Below are positions 1 to 13,300 of a stretch of DNA of 64,000 nucleotides, in pieces. The position numbers and the translations under genes were made by a program. The stretch's first letter is position 1, and each line of letters opens with the position of its first letter. The stretch spans positions 18,736,925 through 18,800,924 of the forward strand of contig CM055103.1 of the NCBI GenBank assembly GCA_029204225.1, written 5' to 3'. This DNA is from Diphasiastrum complanatum. Taxonomy: Eukaryota > Streptophyta > Lycopodiopsida > Lycopodiales > Lycopodiaceae. The notes below the pieces were generated by a model. It was not told where the DNA came from, searched no databases, and was given only the letters and a program-made list of their open reading frames with translations.

Positions 1-149
1 CCACAAGCTAAAAGCACACTGAGAGATTTTAGTTCAGAGTCGGAACCTACCACAAGGGAGCCCTTATATTGTGCGAGATACAAAGGAACAAACAGCGTCC
101 TCCATATTGGGGTAGCGTGGGAAAGTGAGGAGCACAACATCACCCGGCC

Positions 150-500
150 AATCAAGCACAAGAGATTCGAGGACGAAGTAGTAGTGGTAGATGGAGGATC
201 AGGTGTAAATTTGATCTCCACTACCTTGTATCAGAATTGGGGTCTACAAGGATTGAAACCAACAAAATTAGCTATCAAATTAGCAGATCAATCCTGTGTA
301 AACCAAAGGTGTAGTTGACAGCATTCCGGTAAGAATAGCGGGAATGCAGTTAGTAATCACCTTCATGGTGATGGACATATCAGAATCTCCTTCTGCATAC
401 CGCGTATTAATAGAAAGTCCTTGGTTAAGGATCGCGCAAGTGGGTCACAACTGGGGAACCAGAAAACTTACCTTTGAGAATAGAGCAGGCAGTAAAGGTT
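150..500 (+). pseudogene. Gypsy aspartic protease remnant
   Basis: Translation around 170-315 reads VVVDGGSGVNLISTTLYQNW, the pattern of an LTR-retrotransposon retropepsin with a DGGSG active site, where most gypsy proteases have DSGS or DTGA. The frame hits a TGA near 316, and the block that follows (SESPSAYRVLIESPWL near 385) is in another frame. In an intact element it would cut the gag-pol polyprotein. Confidence 0.65.
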
Positions 501-636
501 GACTCCACCACATGGGCGGTGAAACCAATTACACCAAAAGCTGATGACGGATCGTCCACCACCGCACACAATTGATCTCCCAAGGAAAACCAAGGGAGGT
601 CACTACGACTCTGAAATGGATATCATGAGATGATCA

Positions 637-1439
637 TTGGTGATAGTTGACTATATGGCTGGGCATGCTTGTCAACCTAGTTCAGATCCAGAACCCAACA
701 TATCTTCACCCAAGTGCTATACCATGGACACACCAATTACTTTCGGGGTGAATATGATCAATGTAGCATGGCTGTCTGTAGAAACTATTGAAGACCTTGT
801 CGACGATGATTTAGTCCCTTGGCAATATGCTTTTACCTACAACAAGGAGACTGAGCTGATTGATGAGCAGGTTCTGCAACATATGGACCCAGATCGCTAT
901 GGAATGAGAAAAGTACCAGCTCAGCCACTTCAAAGATCACCCATGACAAAAGTTTCCAAAGTAGAACCACCCAAGGCACTTGTAAATAAAAGCATCAATT
1001 GAAACAGCGATACAATTAGGTGATCCGATGGAGCGATCTACCGGAAGAGGCAATAGCTACAATAGATATTGATATTCATAACCACGAAGCGAATATCAAA
1101 CTGGATCCCAAGAAAGGTAACAAGGACAACAACTATGTTGATAAAAAAGAGAAAAAAAAAGTGTTGGACTCCTTGAAATCAATCCAATTGGAGACAGATG
1201 CAGCGTCATCATCCTCAAGGATGACCGAAAATCCAAAGATTACAAGTCGGGCTAAGATCAACATGCTGAAGGAGGAATCCCGACAAACACCAGTTGACGA
1301 GATGCCAGAAACCTTCAAGAACTATACCTTGGATGACGTGGTAATCATGATGTTGCAAGCACAAAGAGAACCTGATCAAAATCAAGAACCAGTGGAACAA
1401 GTCTTTGAAGGACCCAGCACGGACACAACCTATAGTTGA
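637..1439 (+). pseudogene. Gypsy protease-RT linker remnants
   Basis: Two open stretches, 637-1002 and 1020-1439 (121 and 139 codons), lie between the protease and RT blocks. They are acidic and Lys/Glu-rich with no domain I recognise. Position and composition fit the variable spacer between protease and RT in gypsy polyproteins. They are not independent genes. Confidence 0.5.
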
Positions 1440-1935
1440 GCCAGGTGAAGAAGAGAAGATTGTACATGTGGGAGAACAACTGACACCCACCCAATTCAAA
1501 AGGCTACGTGCATTTTGGTGGAATCAAAGATTGCTTCGCATGGAATTACAAAGATTTGAAGGGTATACCACCAACCATAGTCCAGCATACCATACCCTTG
1601 GTGGATGGAGCAGTCCCCAAGGTAAGCTGCTACTATCGCTGCAATCCTAACTACACTAAAATGATTAAGTAGAAGTTGTAGAAGCTGCTTGACGTCGATT
1701 TCATTTATGAAATCGAGCACACAAAATGGGTATCACCAATAGTCATAGTACCCAAGAATAATGGCAAGATGTGAATCTGTGTGAACCTGAAAGTGTTAAA
1801 TGCAAGAAATGTCATGAATATCAGATCTCCTTGAACCCAAAAAAGTGTCAGTTTTGGGTGACACATGGCCTCATACTAGGCCATATTGTATCAAGACACG
1901 GAATCGCCACTAATGTATCAAAGTCATTGTTGATC
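1440..1935 (+). pseudogene. Gypsy reverse transcriptase remnant, catalytic palm deleted
   Basis: The N-terminal RT block (VDFIYEIEHTKWVSPIVIVP, 1697-1755) and ICVNLKVLNA (to about 1805) are followed almost at once by NPKKCQFWVTHGLILGHIVS (about 1835-1895), which in a complete RT lies after the YxDD box. About one hundred residues, including the metal-binding aspartates, are missing. A stop at 1771-1773 also interrupts the frame. The enzyme cannot polymerise DNA. Confidence 0.8.
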
Positions 1936-2038
1936 TGCCACATCCAAGGACGATTCGCGGAGTCTACATGGTTATGGGCCAACTACTACCAAATTTTCAT
2001 TCTAGATTTTGTGGAGTTAGCACGACCACAGAATCACA

Positions 2039-2542
2039 TTGGACGGAGGAGGCCCTACCGCTTTCCAAAAGCTTAAAGATGCATTGGTCTTAGCGCCAAT
2101 ATTAAGACCATCCAATTGGTCCATAGAGTTTCATGTGTATACGGATGCATCAAAGTATGCAGTGGGAGCAGTCTTTACCCAGCCAGAAGAATGCAAAAAA
2201 GATTTTCCAATCCGATTTGCTAGTCGACAGCTCAGTGATTCAGAGATACTAGCTATGATTTATGTGGTCAAGAAATTTTGACATTATTTGATGGCCACCC
2301 ATTTTGCTATTTATATGGACCATCAGCCCTTGCTTTATCTTTTTAATAAAATTTGCAACACAGGGAGAATCACTCGTTTGTTACTTTTGTTGTTGAAGTT
2401 TGATTTTTGGATCGTCATATGCAATGGAAAGCAACAATATATGGCAAATCATGTGTCACAAATCAAGGGGAAGGAGACAACAGTCCTACTTGATGATGAG
2501 CTACAAGATGTTGTCTTGTTTTACATTGACACTATACCTTAA
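2039..2542 (+). pseudogene. Gypsy RNase H remnant
   Basis: Frames 2039-2281 and 2288-2542 cover the end of RT (TAFQKLKDALVLAPILRPSN) and the start of RNase H, with the first catalytic aspartate in YTDASKYAVGAV. The next block, FAIYMDHQPLLYLFN, carries the second aspartate. A stop at 2279-2281 separates the frames. In an active element this domain degrades the RNA strand of the RNA-DNA hybrid. Confidence 0.8.
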
Positions 2543-2699
2543 TGGGCCACAAACATAGTTAAATATTTAATGCGGGACCAACCGGACAAATCCTTACCCA
2601 AGGCGGAGCAGCGGAAGTTAGTTCTAAAAAGCTAGATCCTATCAGCTGATTGCCAGCCAATTGTATCGAGAGGATCAGATAGTATCCTTTGAAGATGTA

Positions 2700-3685
2700 T
2701 TCTTCCACGCAAGGCCACCCAGATTATTTCAATTTCGCATGAAGGCATGGGAGCTGGTCACTTTGCATTTGACTTTACAACTCAAAAGATCTTGCAATTA
2801 GGATGCTGGTGGCCAACGATCCGTAAGGACACGGATGAGTACTTGAAGAAATGTGACGTGTGCCAGAGAGCTAGAAGACCGACAAGGTTGAACTATGATC
2901 TATTGCATCCAGTTCTAGCTCAAGCACCATTTGAAAAGTGGGGATTGGACTATATTGGTCCTATCCATCCTACTGCAAGAAGTTCACAAACTTGATACAT
3001 TATCGTGACTACGGATTGCCCGGTGGAGCTAGAGCGATCACAAAAGCCATTTCGTCAATGAGACCATTAAAGTCTTGTTGGAGGAATTCTTCGTGATCCA
3101 TCGATTTAGCACACTTTATTATCCTCGTGGTAATGGGTAGGCATAATCATCCAACAAGATCTTGTGTAGTGTTATCACAAAAACACTTGAAGCTAGCAGA
3201 TCTGATTGGGAGCACAAGTTACATGCTGCGTTGTGGGCATTCAGAACAGCATACAAGGGAAGCACTGATCAAACACCCTTTCAATTGGATTATGATGCCA
3301 ATGGAGTTTTTGGTGCCATCATTAAGGGTTGTCGTGACACAGCATCTAGATGAATCCAAATCTCTACAACTATGCCATGAAGCCTTACATAAACTTTGTG
3401 AGACACGTATCTTGGCAGTACATGCACTAAAGAAATCACGACGCAAGACATGGCATGGATCTTCGATCTGGAGACCTAGTCCTCATGTATAAAACCAATG
3501 CGATCAAGGAAAAATTGAAGTTCACAGGAGAAGGCCTGTATCGTGTCAAGGCAATCCTAAGCCATGGAGCCATGAACCTTGAACAACTAGATGGGACGCC
3601 CTTTTATACACCCATCAATGGTAGCCAACTCCACAAGTACAAATTGTCAAGATATGATGAAATCAGTCACATTGTTCGTCGTTAG
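2700..3685 (+). pseudogene. Gypsy integrase remnant
   Basis: Pieces in order are the HHCC zinc-finger region (WPTIRKDTDEYLKKCDVCQR, about 2810-2870), the start of the catalytic core (EKWGLDYIGPIHPTA, about 2932-2980) with its first aspartate, the later core (WEHKLHAALWAFRTAYKGST, about 3208-3268) and the C-terminal domain (LRSGDLVLMY to SRYDEI, 3458-3665). Stops and frameshifts separate them and the central DDE region is eroded. No chromodomain is visible. Confidence 0.8.
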
Positions 3686-3689
3686 TTTG

Positions 3690-3920
3690 ACCTTGAGGTT
3701 AGATTAGTATTTTTGGCTGGTTTTGCTTATGGAAATTGAACTGAGGGAGGTTCATTTATGTCACTCATTCATGCATAAGTTCTCAAGTGTTGAGGATCTC
3801 TTATGGCAAGATGGAGATGGAGGCTCATTCATGGAGATTTATGTTGCAAACACTTCAAATGAAGTGAAATATGGAGGAGGCATGCAAGCATTTGTTGGTC
3901 ACTCACATTTTTTGATCTGA
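3690..3920 (+). repeat. Gypsy 3' tail module shared with the insert at 52.8 kb
   Basis: Directly after the integrase stop, about 200 bp closely match 52765-52975, which lies inside a Copia element. The most conserved core reads as LWQDGDGGSF when translated (3799-3830 here, 52857-52888 there). Near its end is a purine run (ATGGAGGAGG, 3871-3880) followed by TGCAA, which could be a polypurine tract and the start of a 3' LTR. That reading is an inference. Confidence 0.6.
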
Positions 3921-4739
3921 TTTTTTCACAAATCCTCCTTTGTAAGTTTTGTCAACGTAAAAGATATTTTTTTCTCACATTTCAAGATTTCACTTACAAC
4001 ATAATTGCTCATTGTCGTTAATTATCCTTTTATTGCAAACCCAAGAATTATGTTCAGAGCTAGAAATCTTAGGATGTTTTCACACTAGTCACAACTTCAT
4101 CTGCTCGGCCCCCTTTTGTCGCCCGACTTTTAAGCCTTGTCAAGTGAGATGACACAGACCACACTCATTTGACAGTCGATTGGCAACAACTACATGCTAT
4201 GCTACAAAAGACCCATAAACTTAAAAGCCTCGCATCTTCCTCATTTATTGTTGGTTTGAGTCACACCAAAATCAAAGCTGCTATGCCAATAGTCTATGCA
4301 TTGGAAGTCTGTTCCAAAGAATTTCAATACCCAAATTTCCACTTATGCACCTTACAAGAATCGAAGAATGGAACACTTGGCAAAAATTGTGTAATTATTA
4401 TGAAGCTTCTTAACAGAGTGGTTATGGAGAAATGACTAAAAGCAAAATCAATAGACCAACTATTCAAATTAGTCACTCCAATTTACTTCCATTTTGCATT
4501 AATGGCTAACAACTTACACACTATTATCATTTAATATATCTTGTATTAACTAACTATCCTACTAACATAGTTTAAATTTTTGTCATGTAAGTTGAATAGC
4601 TGCTAATTTAAAATGTCGATAAACGAACAAATAGCTTGTAGGGAACAGGGTGCTTTGTTTGGGAGGTCAACAAAGATTTTGTTCTTGCTAGCCTGGGCAG
4701 TTACCCAAAATGAGAACTAGTCCCCTACTTATGTATGAC
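3921..4739. other. AT-rich spacer, no supported gene
   Basis: An 88-codon open frame at 4169-4435 (+) has no recognisable domain. No splice model or promoter supports it, so I leave it as unexplained. The rest is AT-rich non-coding sequence. Confidence 0.4.
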
Positions 4740-5835
4740 ATAGTAAATTTATCTCTTTTCTTCCCATCCCATGTGCCCAATTGAGTTCTTTAATATGCAT
4801 TTGATTTCTAACAAATGTTACCACTTCCTTCTATCATCTTTTTCTTCTTCCTTCAATCCTACTATTTGTAAGTTAAGCACGTTGTCATGTTTCTTGTTCT
4901 TCTATAGATGTTGCCTTTGTTTTTGTTTTTTTTTTAAATCACCAACTCATCAAAATGAAATGTTTGTAGGGTGGTTAGTTGCATATTGAAACAAAACTTC
5001 TTCCAAAAAATTTCTCCTACCTAGTTTACCTTCTTGCATTTTCATTCCACCACCATTGCTAGCGGCCAATCCACAATCGATTTCCATTGATTCTTGAGTT
5101 CAGATTTCTTTTGCTATAGATAAATAATTTTTTCCCATGGTATAGATTACATCTACAACTTGTACCTAATAGTGCATGTGTCACAGGAATATCTTGTAAC
5201 AATAATGCTATCATAAGTAATGGTACCCAAGAGATGTTACAAGTGCTTATTCATTTGAAGGTCTTTCATGCATAGTTTTTTAGTACTATTTAGATTCAAA
5301 GTGGTCTACTTTAGATGCTCGATTTAGGTCTTGCACTTTACTTCCCCATTTTGAATGCACATGCCCAATTTGATTCTTGTATATGCATTGTCGTTCTAAC
5401 AATTGCTTACAACTTCCTTAATGTCTTCTATTTTTTTCTTCCTTCAATCCTATTTGCAATTGAGTACTTTGTCATCTTTCTAGTTTATTCTCTAGATGTT
5501 TAAGTTGTCTTTCTAACTTTTTCATTCACCAACTCATCAAAATGATATGATATATGTTCGATAATTAGTTGCACATTGGTACAAAACTTCTTCCAACCTT
5601 CTTGCATTTTTCATTCCATCCCTTAACATTTCCACCTTCATTCCCTTGCTATAGGTAAACTATTTCTTCTCATAACGAAATTGCATCAATAATTTGTTGC
5701 AAGAATGTTGATGTCATAAATGATGATGCCCTGACAATGTTCAAATCACTTACATATATGACTTAACGTCCACTTATACCTTTAACCAATGTTTACAATA
5801 AAAGTGGTTTGCTTTAGTGTTCCTTTTATGTCCTG
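4740..5835. repeat. Direct duplication of a roughly 0.5-0.6 kb non-coding unit
   Basis: Sequence from about 4740 to 5310 recurs at about 5325-5835 in the same orientation. Anchor pairs include GCCCAATT (4775 and 5363), ACCAACTCATCAAAATGA (4941 and 5528), ACAAAACTTCTTCCA (4991 and 5581) and AAAGTGGTYTRCTTTAG (5297 and 5803). The offset falls from 588 to 506 bp along the unit, so the copies have suffered deletions. No coding potential is seen. Confidence 0.75.
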
Positions 5836-7316
5836 CTCTTTTGCTAGTATTTTTACTGGATAAGAGGCGGGGGATGTGGGGGGCACTTGTGTTCTCGCCC
5901 AAATACATAGAATAGCTGCAGCTGCAAAAAACTTATATAGATATGAGAAAAAAAAAGATTTTTGAGGGGAAAAAACAATCATTCAATAAGCAGCTTTTCA
6001 CCATTCTGCTTGTTTTTGTTGGGAGCAATGTTCCAGTAATACATATATTCAGTCTAAAAAAGTCAGTACATGCATCGGTCTACAACCTCTTTCTTGGTCA
6101 GGTATGCAAATTCACGTGCACATCTTTGCACACACATAAAAGACATGGTAAAAGGGGGGGCTTGGCTGCTGCCTTTAAGTGGAGCTTGAGTTCAATACTT
6201 TAGTCATCTTGGTCTTAATTTTTAACTACTGAAGTCTGACCAAGTTATGAAAATTGAGAAGCAAATCACATCGTCATCAATGAGATATTGATATTGGTAG
6301 CCAATGATCCCCATTGTAATAAATATAAATGTGAATGTCACATAGAAATGCCAGAGTAATAACTTGCTCAAGTTGGAATAAGCATATATAGCATAATGAT
6401 GCCTGTATAATTAATCTATTGAGGTAACAAAGTCTAGTTTTTGAATCATTGTATATGATGATAGCCAAAGTCCAAAAAGACTCACTACTTTGCCCAATTT
6501 TGTCCAATGAGAAATTTATTACACGCACTTCAAAATGCCTTCAAAGAAAACCTATGCCTACCAAAGATCGATCAGCTGAGATCTCATACAATGCAAGCTT
6601 TGTTGGATTTCACAAGTTCAAAGCTACAAAGGATGGCCCTATTAAGCTTCCATTAGATTTTTGTAGGGTTCCATCAATTCCACACTATATACTTTATCCA
6701 AAGTTAGTCTACTAGTAATTGTTAGCAACAATGTTGGTTGAGAAAAAAAAAGTTAAGATAGTGCATACTTGCTTGATTTTGATTCAATTTTTGAGTTCAG
6801 GAAGAATGAGACCTTAAAATCCTTGTAGGAAGATTCAATCACTCCCAAGAAAGCGAATGCCCATGCTAGATCTAATTGTCCAATTATCAGAATTAGGCCT
6901 CAAAACAAATTGAAACAAAGTGTATCACTGAAAAAGAATCTTCTTTCCTGTGGACCCCCATCAACTGAGAGACTACAGTCATTCCAGCTACAGGAAGCTC
7001 CCAGATTTCTTACAGTATAACATATAAGACCTGATGTATACATAAAATGTTGCAAAATTTAAATCCCCTTGCTTGATCCTAAAGAGAGCATTAAGGTGGC
7101 ATCAAGCAGTAGAATGCTCTGACAATCAACAGTGTCTTCATCTTCAGAAGAATAAAGCGACTGTATGTTGGAAAACCGATCTAGCTGACCAGCAAATTTC
7201 ATCAAGCTCATCAAGAAATCAATGTTTCCTTCTCTTTGCCCCACCCTTCTCCATTGATGTTCAGATCCCTGTTGAACCTGAGGACACAGCTAAATGGAAG
7301 TAACTGTACGTGTATC
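5836..7316. other. Spacer and presumed 3' UTR side of eIF3h
   Basis: No gene is supported here. The end nearest 7316 should hold the 3' UTR of the minus-strand eIF3h gene. I see no strong AATAAA signal on the minus strand to mark its end. Open frames such as 6449-6715 and 7073-7303 have no recognisable features. Confidence 0.4.
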
Positions 7317-10300
7317 CTAGTCCTCATGAAATGCATCCATCAAGTAAACTTTACTAAAACTTTGGCCAGAAAATCTGCAAAGCACATGCAAGTAAATCAG
7401 AGTTCAGGGGCCAGCCTAAACATGTCAGACCCACATCTAGGTGAGCCCAAAAACCTAAAGATGAATCAATCTTCCTTGCTTTATTTTGTTGGTAGTGTGA
7501 TACAATGCAACAAAATAGAAAATGCTAGCGTCTTAAAACAAGCACTCAGTTAGGACATCAAGATCAAAGAAACTGAACCATCCTGCATACAAAGGCGTAT
7601 AGGAAATATAAATACCCATTAATTTGACTGCAATAATTGTCTATCTGATTGGTAATCAGGTAGCTATCTAGACGAGAAGGTTCCACAATCGGTTTAAAGA
7701 TAGGGTTGTTAGGATCTTCCTCTGGCAGAAGCTCCTCCCCCGCTTGTTTGCGTGCCGCATTTTCTGTCCTGTTAACAGTTAACACACCAATTGCTGTAAG
7801 GCATCTTTGCATCACAATTAGCAGGTAGCTTTCAGAAACTCATTAACTACAATCAGCAGATTTAACAAGCTCATTGAAGGAGGCTTGATAAGCTTTTCCT
7901 ATCAAATTTCAGACACAATTGGGTGGGCTAGCAGAGACAAATCCTAGGGGTTGCAAAAAACTCATAACAACATTTAACTCCAAAGCCGTATTGCAAATGC
8001 AAAAGACAAACATTGAGTCAAAAAAAGAGCAAAACAGGTACATGCCACTTATAAGATAAAATCAGGAATCGATTGAGGCAAATATGAATCTGCTTAGGAA
8101 TGAAATGTTAAATGTCAGCTTTATGGAAAAAGATCATGTTGGTCTTTTATTATAAACACATTAAGACGGATATGTATGAAAGCCCAATCCTGAGTTTGCT
8201 GAAATTAAGTTCCACACGTTTTTCCTTAGGGCCTGCTGAAAACTTTTGAATGTAACTTAAACAGAAAATACATGCCCATAGTAACAAAGGTAGATTCCAT
8301 CAGTAGGTTGGAAATGACAATCTTCTGAAGTTCTTTGCAAATAACTTAAGGGATGAGAGAATCACAACAGTAATCAAACACACGATTGTAAGAAAAGCGC
8401 ACAACTTTTTATAAGTTCAGCTAACCTTCTCTTCTGGAGCCATATCTGCTGTTGTGATTGCTGCCTTGCCAAGTTGCGATAGTAATATTGGAACTGCACA
8501 AATCATGGACCATAAAAAGCACGTTTAATCTCTTATAATAGATACCCTTTGCAACATTTAAAAGCAGAAATATAGACAAACATGGACACTGTAATGGATA
8601 AACAGACACCAAGTCCTATTGATAAGAAGTCTAAAATAATATACCTTCTGCTGTTCCATAGAAAGATCATCCATGCACTCGATTAAAAACTCGAAGTTCT
8701 TTTCCATGAATGGGTTGGTAGAAAGAACTAGTCTGTCAAAATCACACTGCCAAAGAGGAAAACCACTTCATTTTAAATCATATTTTGCATCATTTGCAGT
8801 TTCAAGGCATGACAACTAACAAAACTTCTACCTAGCTGCTTTTCTCTTCAAAAGTATCAGTTCATAGAAAGTTCTGAACACTCAAATAGACAAACTTGAG
8901 GCTAGCATATGAAGCACTTGAAACAAGCAAGACATTGAAGCCAAACTTTTTTGAGCAAGAAACAAAAGAGTGAACAACCCATGCTCCAGATAACGTTGGT
9001 CAAAATAAAAAAAAATTGTATGCACTTTGACCAGGTAATATTATTAAATATAGAAATGCATAGCTTCTCATAGAAACTTAAACAGAAATCTTTCACATCC
9101 ATGGATTCAAATTTTGATGTTACTAAGAATGTTTTGGACAATGTAATCCAAACACGAGCTCTACCTGAGTAGCTGGTGCATCAGTTTCAAGCTCAGTCAT
9201 AAGGGAGCTGACAAGGCTTGAATTTGAAATCTTTACCTGTATCAACGTACAACAAACAGTTGAGACATTTTTTACAAGGTCCAGTCCAACCACAAACACT
9301 TGAATGGATAACCACTGTTCATATGCTCTGCGTAAAGATGAGTTCCAAAAATAGCTACTGCAATTTATCACATCCCTTGTAGCTTCCAATCACTGCAATA
9401 TGATGCAGCCTACTGTAATAGGTGAATTCGATATACTAGGCCTAAACTTCACTTGACACTGATGACAAGCTCAAGTTCAGGTTCAAAGTATCAAACTCAC
9501 AAAAATGTGAACCTTACTCTATAAGCAATCCCCCAAAATATGCTTTGCAAATATAAATAGAATGGGAAATGTAGGTTCTAAGCAATATTGATACAAAAGA
9601 GCAAATAATCTTACAGGGATTTCCTCAAAGATATTTTTCCAGGTCAAACTTTTCTCTCTCAACCTGCAAGGCACAAGGAAATAAGACCAAATATATACAA
9701 AGCCTTCTAAATACAAGACAACACATCAATGCTGCATTAGGATCTGTCACCAAGTGCAAATTGAAAATGGCACCCCACATGAAGCAGACATTAAAAACGA
9801 GACATACTTCTCTCCAACAAAATTTTGAGTGCGATAAAGGTCCATAAATGCATCAGTGAGCTTGAGTGCCTTCAATGCTAAAACACCTTGCCCAGATCGT
9901 AAGGGATCGTAAATTATGCACACACAGCGCTTGATGTTCTCCTGGATCACATACAAACACAAGTTAAGAGCTTACTCCACTACATTGATTGAGATAAAAC
10001 CCCAAAAAATTGGCACAAAAAACATAGTAGAGAGAGAGAGAGAGATTTACATTTTAAGTTGAAATCCCTACATATGCCTCAAAGTCACAATTTAAGAAAA
10101 GTAACCCAAATCGTGCCTAGAAGGTTAAAAGGGGAAATTCTAAGTAGACAAGGATGATCATTGCAGCAAGTCTAGAACAAAGACAACAACTTGATTCAAA
10201 GGCTCATCAGGAATTTTAGCAGCTTAATATACCAGTTATCAAAGTTTAAAAAGCTGGACTTCATCCTGAACTACATCACATAATTTGGAGGCTCAACGAT

Positions 10301-13300
10301 GTATGTGTGCTCGTTATTAGATTTTCATAAAGTTGAATCAGCTGTACTTTGATCTGAGACGTATTACAATGGTAAAGTGAAAGAGGATAAAGATCTAAAA
10401 AAAATCTAAGTTTTGTCAACTTAAAATTGCAGCAAGATGTAACCACTCCTCTAACCTGATAATTAAGAAAGGTTTCAATAAGCTCTACAGTTTGGAAAGA
10501 TCCCATGTACGTTGACTGATACCTGCACAAAAAATCTTTCAAAGCTGAGTCATAGAGACTACCATTTCTTATACCAAAAGCCAACCAGCATAGCTCACAA
10601 GGAAAGAAAATCTGCCTCTTACATTAAGTGTCAAAGCGCCTGAATCAGAATTCTAGAAATTGCCCAAGCTAAAACAAACAGTGGTGCCTTTCCTTGATAT
10701 ATATAGAGACATATATTGAAAATACTTTGAATAAACTCAATAAGCACTGATGGTATACAAAAAGTCGATATAACATTTGAGAATGCTTTGAAGCGATACG
10801 ATCAAAAATGTGCTCATAAACAATAATGGTCATTTGCGTGTAAAGCATACTACCTTTCTATAAATGCAGAACTTCAAAACATTAATTATTCTGAGCGCAA
10901 AATCATGTGCAAGAACTAGCTCTAACCAAATTGTCAATAATTCCACTTTCATTAGCATGAATACCACCAACACAGAGAAAAACCTCACGCCACTGTATTA
11001 CACTGAAAAGAAAGTCCAATGTCCTACGATAGAGAGCGAAAGAGTTTTGGGGCGAAGCCTACAATTAGCAGTGAAAGAGTGAAGAGTGAAGAGTGAAGTT
11101 TGACATTGATATTCTAACACTCTCCCTCAATGATAAAATTGCACCTAATTGCGTGCAATATTTCTCAAGTTTTGTTCTACCTAATGACTTGGTAAAACTA
11201 TCTGCCACTTGATCTTCTTCACAAAAGACAAGATCAATGGCCTCATTACATATTTTTGTCTCGATCAAAATGGTAATGTATTTCTATGTGCATTGTGTTT
11301 TGTCCGAGTCATGAAGAAATCCACGTAACCAAACTGATTCCTATGTAGCACTGCTTAAAACATGATACTTGTACACATAGGAACCACTTTCTTAAACTCA
11401 CCATATGCAAATAGCTTAGTAATTACATCCATTGGCGTGCTTAACGACTTGCAATCTTCCATATTGAACTTGTGAGCAAATCTCGTACGTATTTGCTTTG
11501 AGTAAGAATAATAACATTTTCTTTTTGCCATACTCCAATGCTAAGACAACAATGCATCAACCCTAAATCACACATATCATAAGCATTGTAAAATTCTGAT
11601 TTGATTTGATCCATCAAAATCTGATTGCTTCTAGTAAGCATCAAATCATCAACATATAGAACAATGAGCACATAATTTGAATCATATTGTAGAATGTTAA
11701 GGTTAAAATATGCCGTACTCTTCACCATTCTCTTTCGTTTGAAGTGTTCATCAATACCTAAATAACACACCTATGGTGCTTGTTTCAATCCTTAAATAGC
11801 TTTGTTGAGCTTACAAACAAGATGTTCTCTCCCTTGCTCAATAGATCCTTGAGGCCAAATTATATACACCTCCTCACATTGCTTATCCGATTTATCACTA
11901 GCTAATCTTACTAGCATCACTCTTTCGTCTGATGCTGCAATTGACTGTTTCCTACCAATAAGCTCTCTGTAGATTGTCCATAATATAGATACACCTCCTA
12001 TAGAGCTATATAACCTGCAAAACTGCCCAAAATTGGCTTTTTCCTCATATATCTTTCACCTCCTATGAGGGACTATCTCACTTGAGTACAAAGACCATTA
12101 TGACGAGCCGAACCCATTGAGCAAGCACTTAGGATCAAAGAAGCTTCAATACCATGTCAACTATCATTAGCCCTGAGCAGGAACACCAACACACAGGAGG
12201 AGAAAAACCACACACTATTATATTACACTGAAAAGAAGGTACAATGCCCTAAGATAGTGAGAAACATTGACCTACATTCTAGAGTTGGCGTATAGTCTAG
12301 AGTACAACTAGCTTAGCTTACACAAAAAAGAGTGAAGTTTAAAATTTACTTGTTTCTATTATATGCTTCAACTTGCAAGAACACTTAGAATGGACTCTAG
12401 CAAGCTAGGAAAGTTTCTAGAGGATAACTCATATTATTTCTAGAACAAAAAAGGACTTGCAATAACACAACACTTCAATAGTCTAACTTCATGGAATTTC
12501 CAACACAATGTGTGAGATGATCAATTGAGAACTCCAAAACTTTAATTAGTCTTGTCCTACCCGATTCGAACTGAGCTAGCCGGTTCGAATCGGTTCGAAT
12601 CGGCCGATTTGAATCGACTTGTAACCTTGATGTCGCGTCTGTATGTGTACAGCCACCGATATGAACACACGGCTGAATGCCGGTGCATATGCATAGTGTA
12701 TCTTGTATAATGTATACAAACAAGAGAATACTAGAAAGTTCGCAATAGCAAGTATATGGGTCAAAAAACCTTTTGACCACTAAAAATGTTTCGGAATTCT
12801 GGTTGGAATACTTGAAGAATTTTAGTTTCGAATCTTTGATTGCTAAAATGACTTAATAATACAATAACATTGTTCTTAACTTAGATGTTTCTGGATTTAG
12901 AGCTATCAGTACAATCATCTTGCACATTTATACCTTTGCCAAGAATCTCAACTGCTAAAACCTCTGAATAAGGAGACCAACGACAAAACTACAAACAAAC
13001 TACAGTTCAAACTATGCAAACCAGATCACATATACAATATTGTGGCCATACCATCCAACTGTGTTATTGTCAACATTCACCTCCCGGAGGCAACGCATCA
13101 TTTCAAGCTGGTAATTTGCTCCATCAGCCTCCTCTTCATCTTCTTCCCCTCCTCGACTCTGACCACAAGACAATATTGATTCATTTTGATAGACCTCTTT
13201 TCTTTAATGGTATGTATACAACGGAACTAATGTAGAAAAGAGACTTCATTTATCCAATTAAGTCAACATGTTTACAGTTGATCGCCAACATTAGTATCAC

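Larger units (their letters stand above)
1..3685 (+). mobile_element. Decayed Ty3/gypsy retrotransposon, pol region, 5' end outside window
   Basis: Successive short reading frames give the gypsy pol order protease, reverse transcriptase, RNase H, integrase, all on the plus strand and all broken by stops and frameshifts. Landmarks are a DGGSG retropepsin motif near 195, a WVSPIVIVPK RT block near 1725, an RNase H block YTDASKYAVGAVF near 2140, an integrase zinc-finger CDVCQRA near 2855 and an integrase C-terminal block ending at the stop at 3683-3685. The RT palm with the YxDD catalytic box is missing. No LTR could be paired, because the upstream LTR lies outside the window and no terminal match was found downstream. 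It cannot encode active enzymes. Confidence 0.9.
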
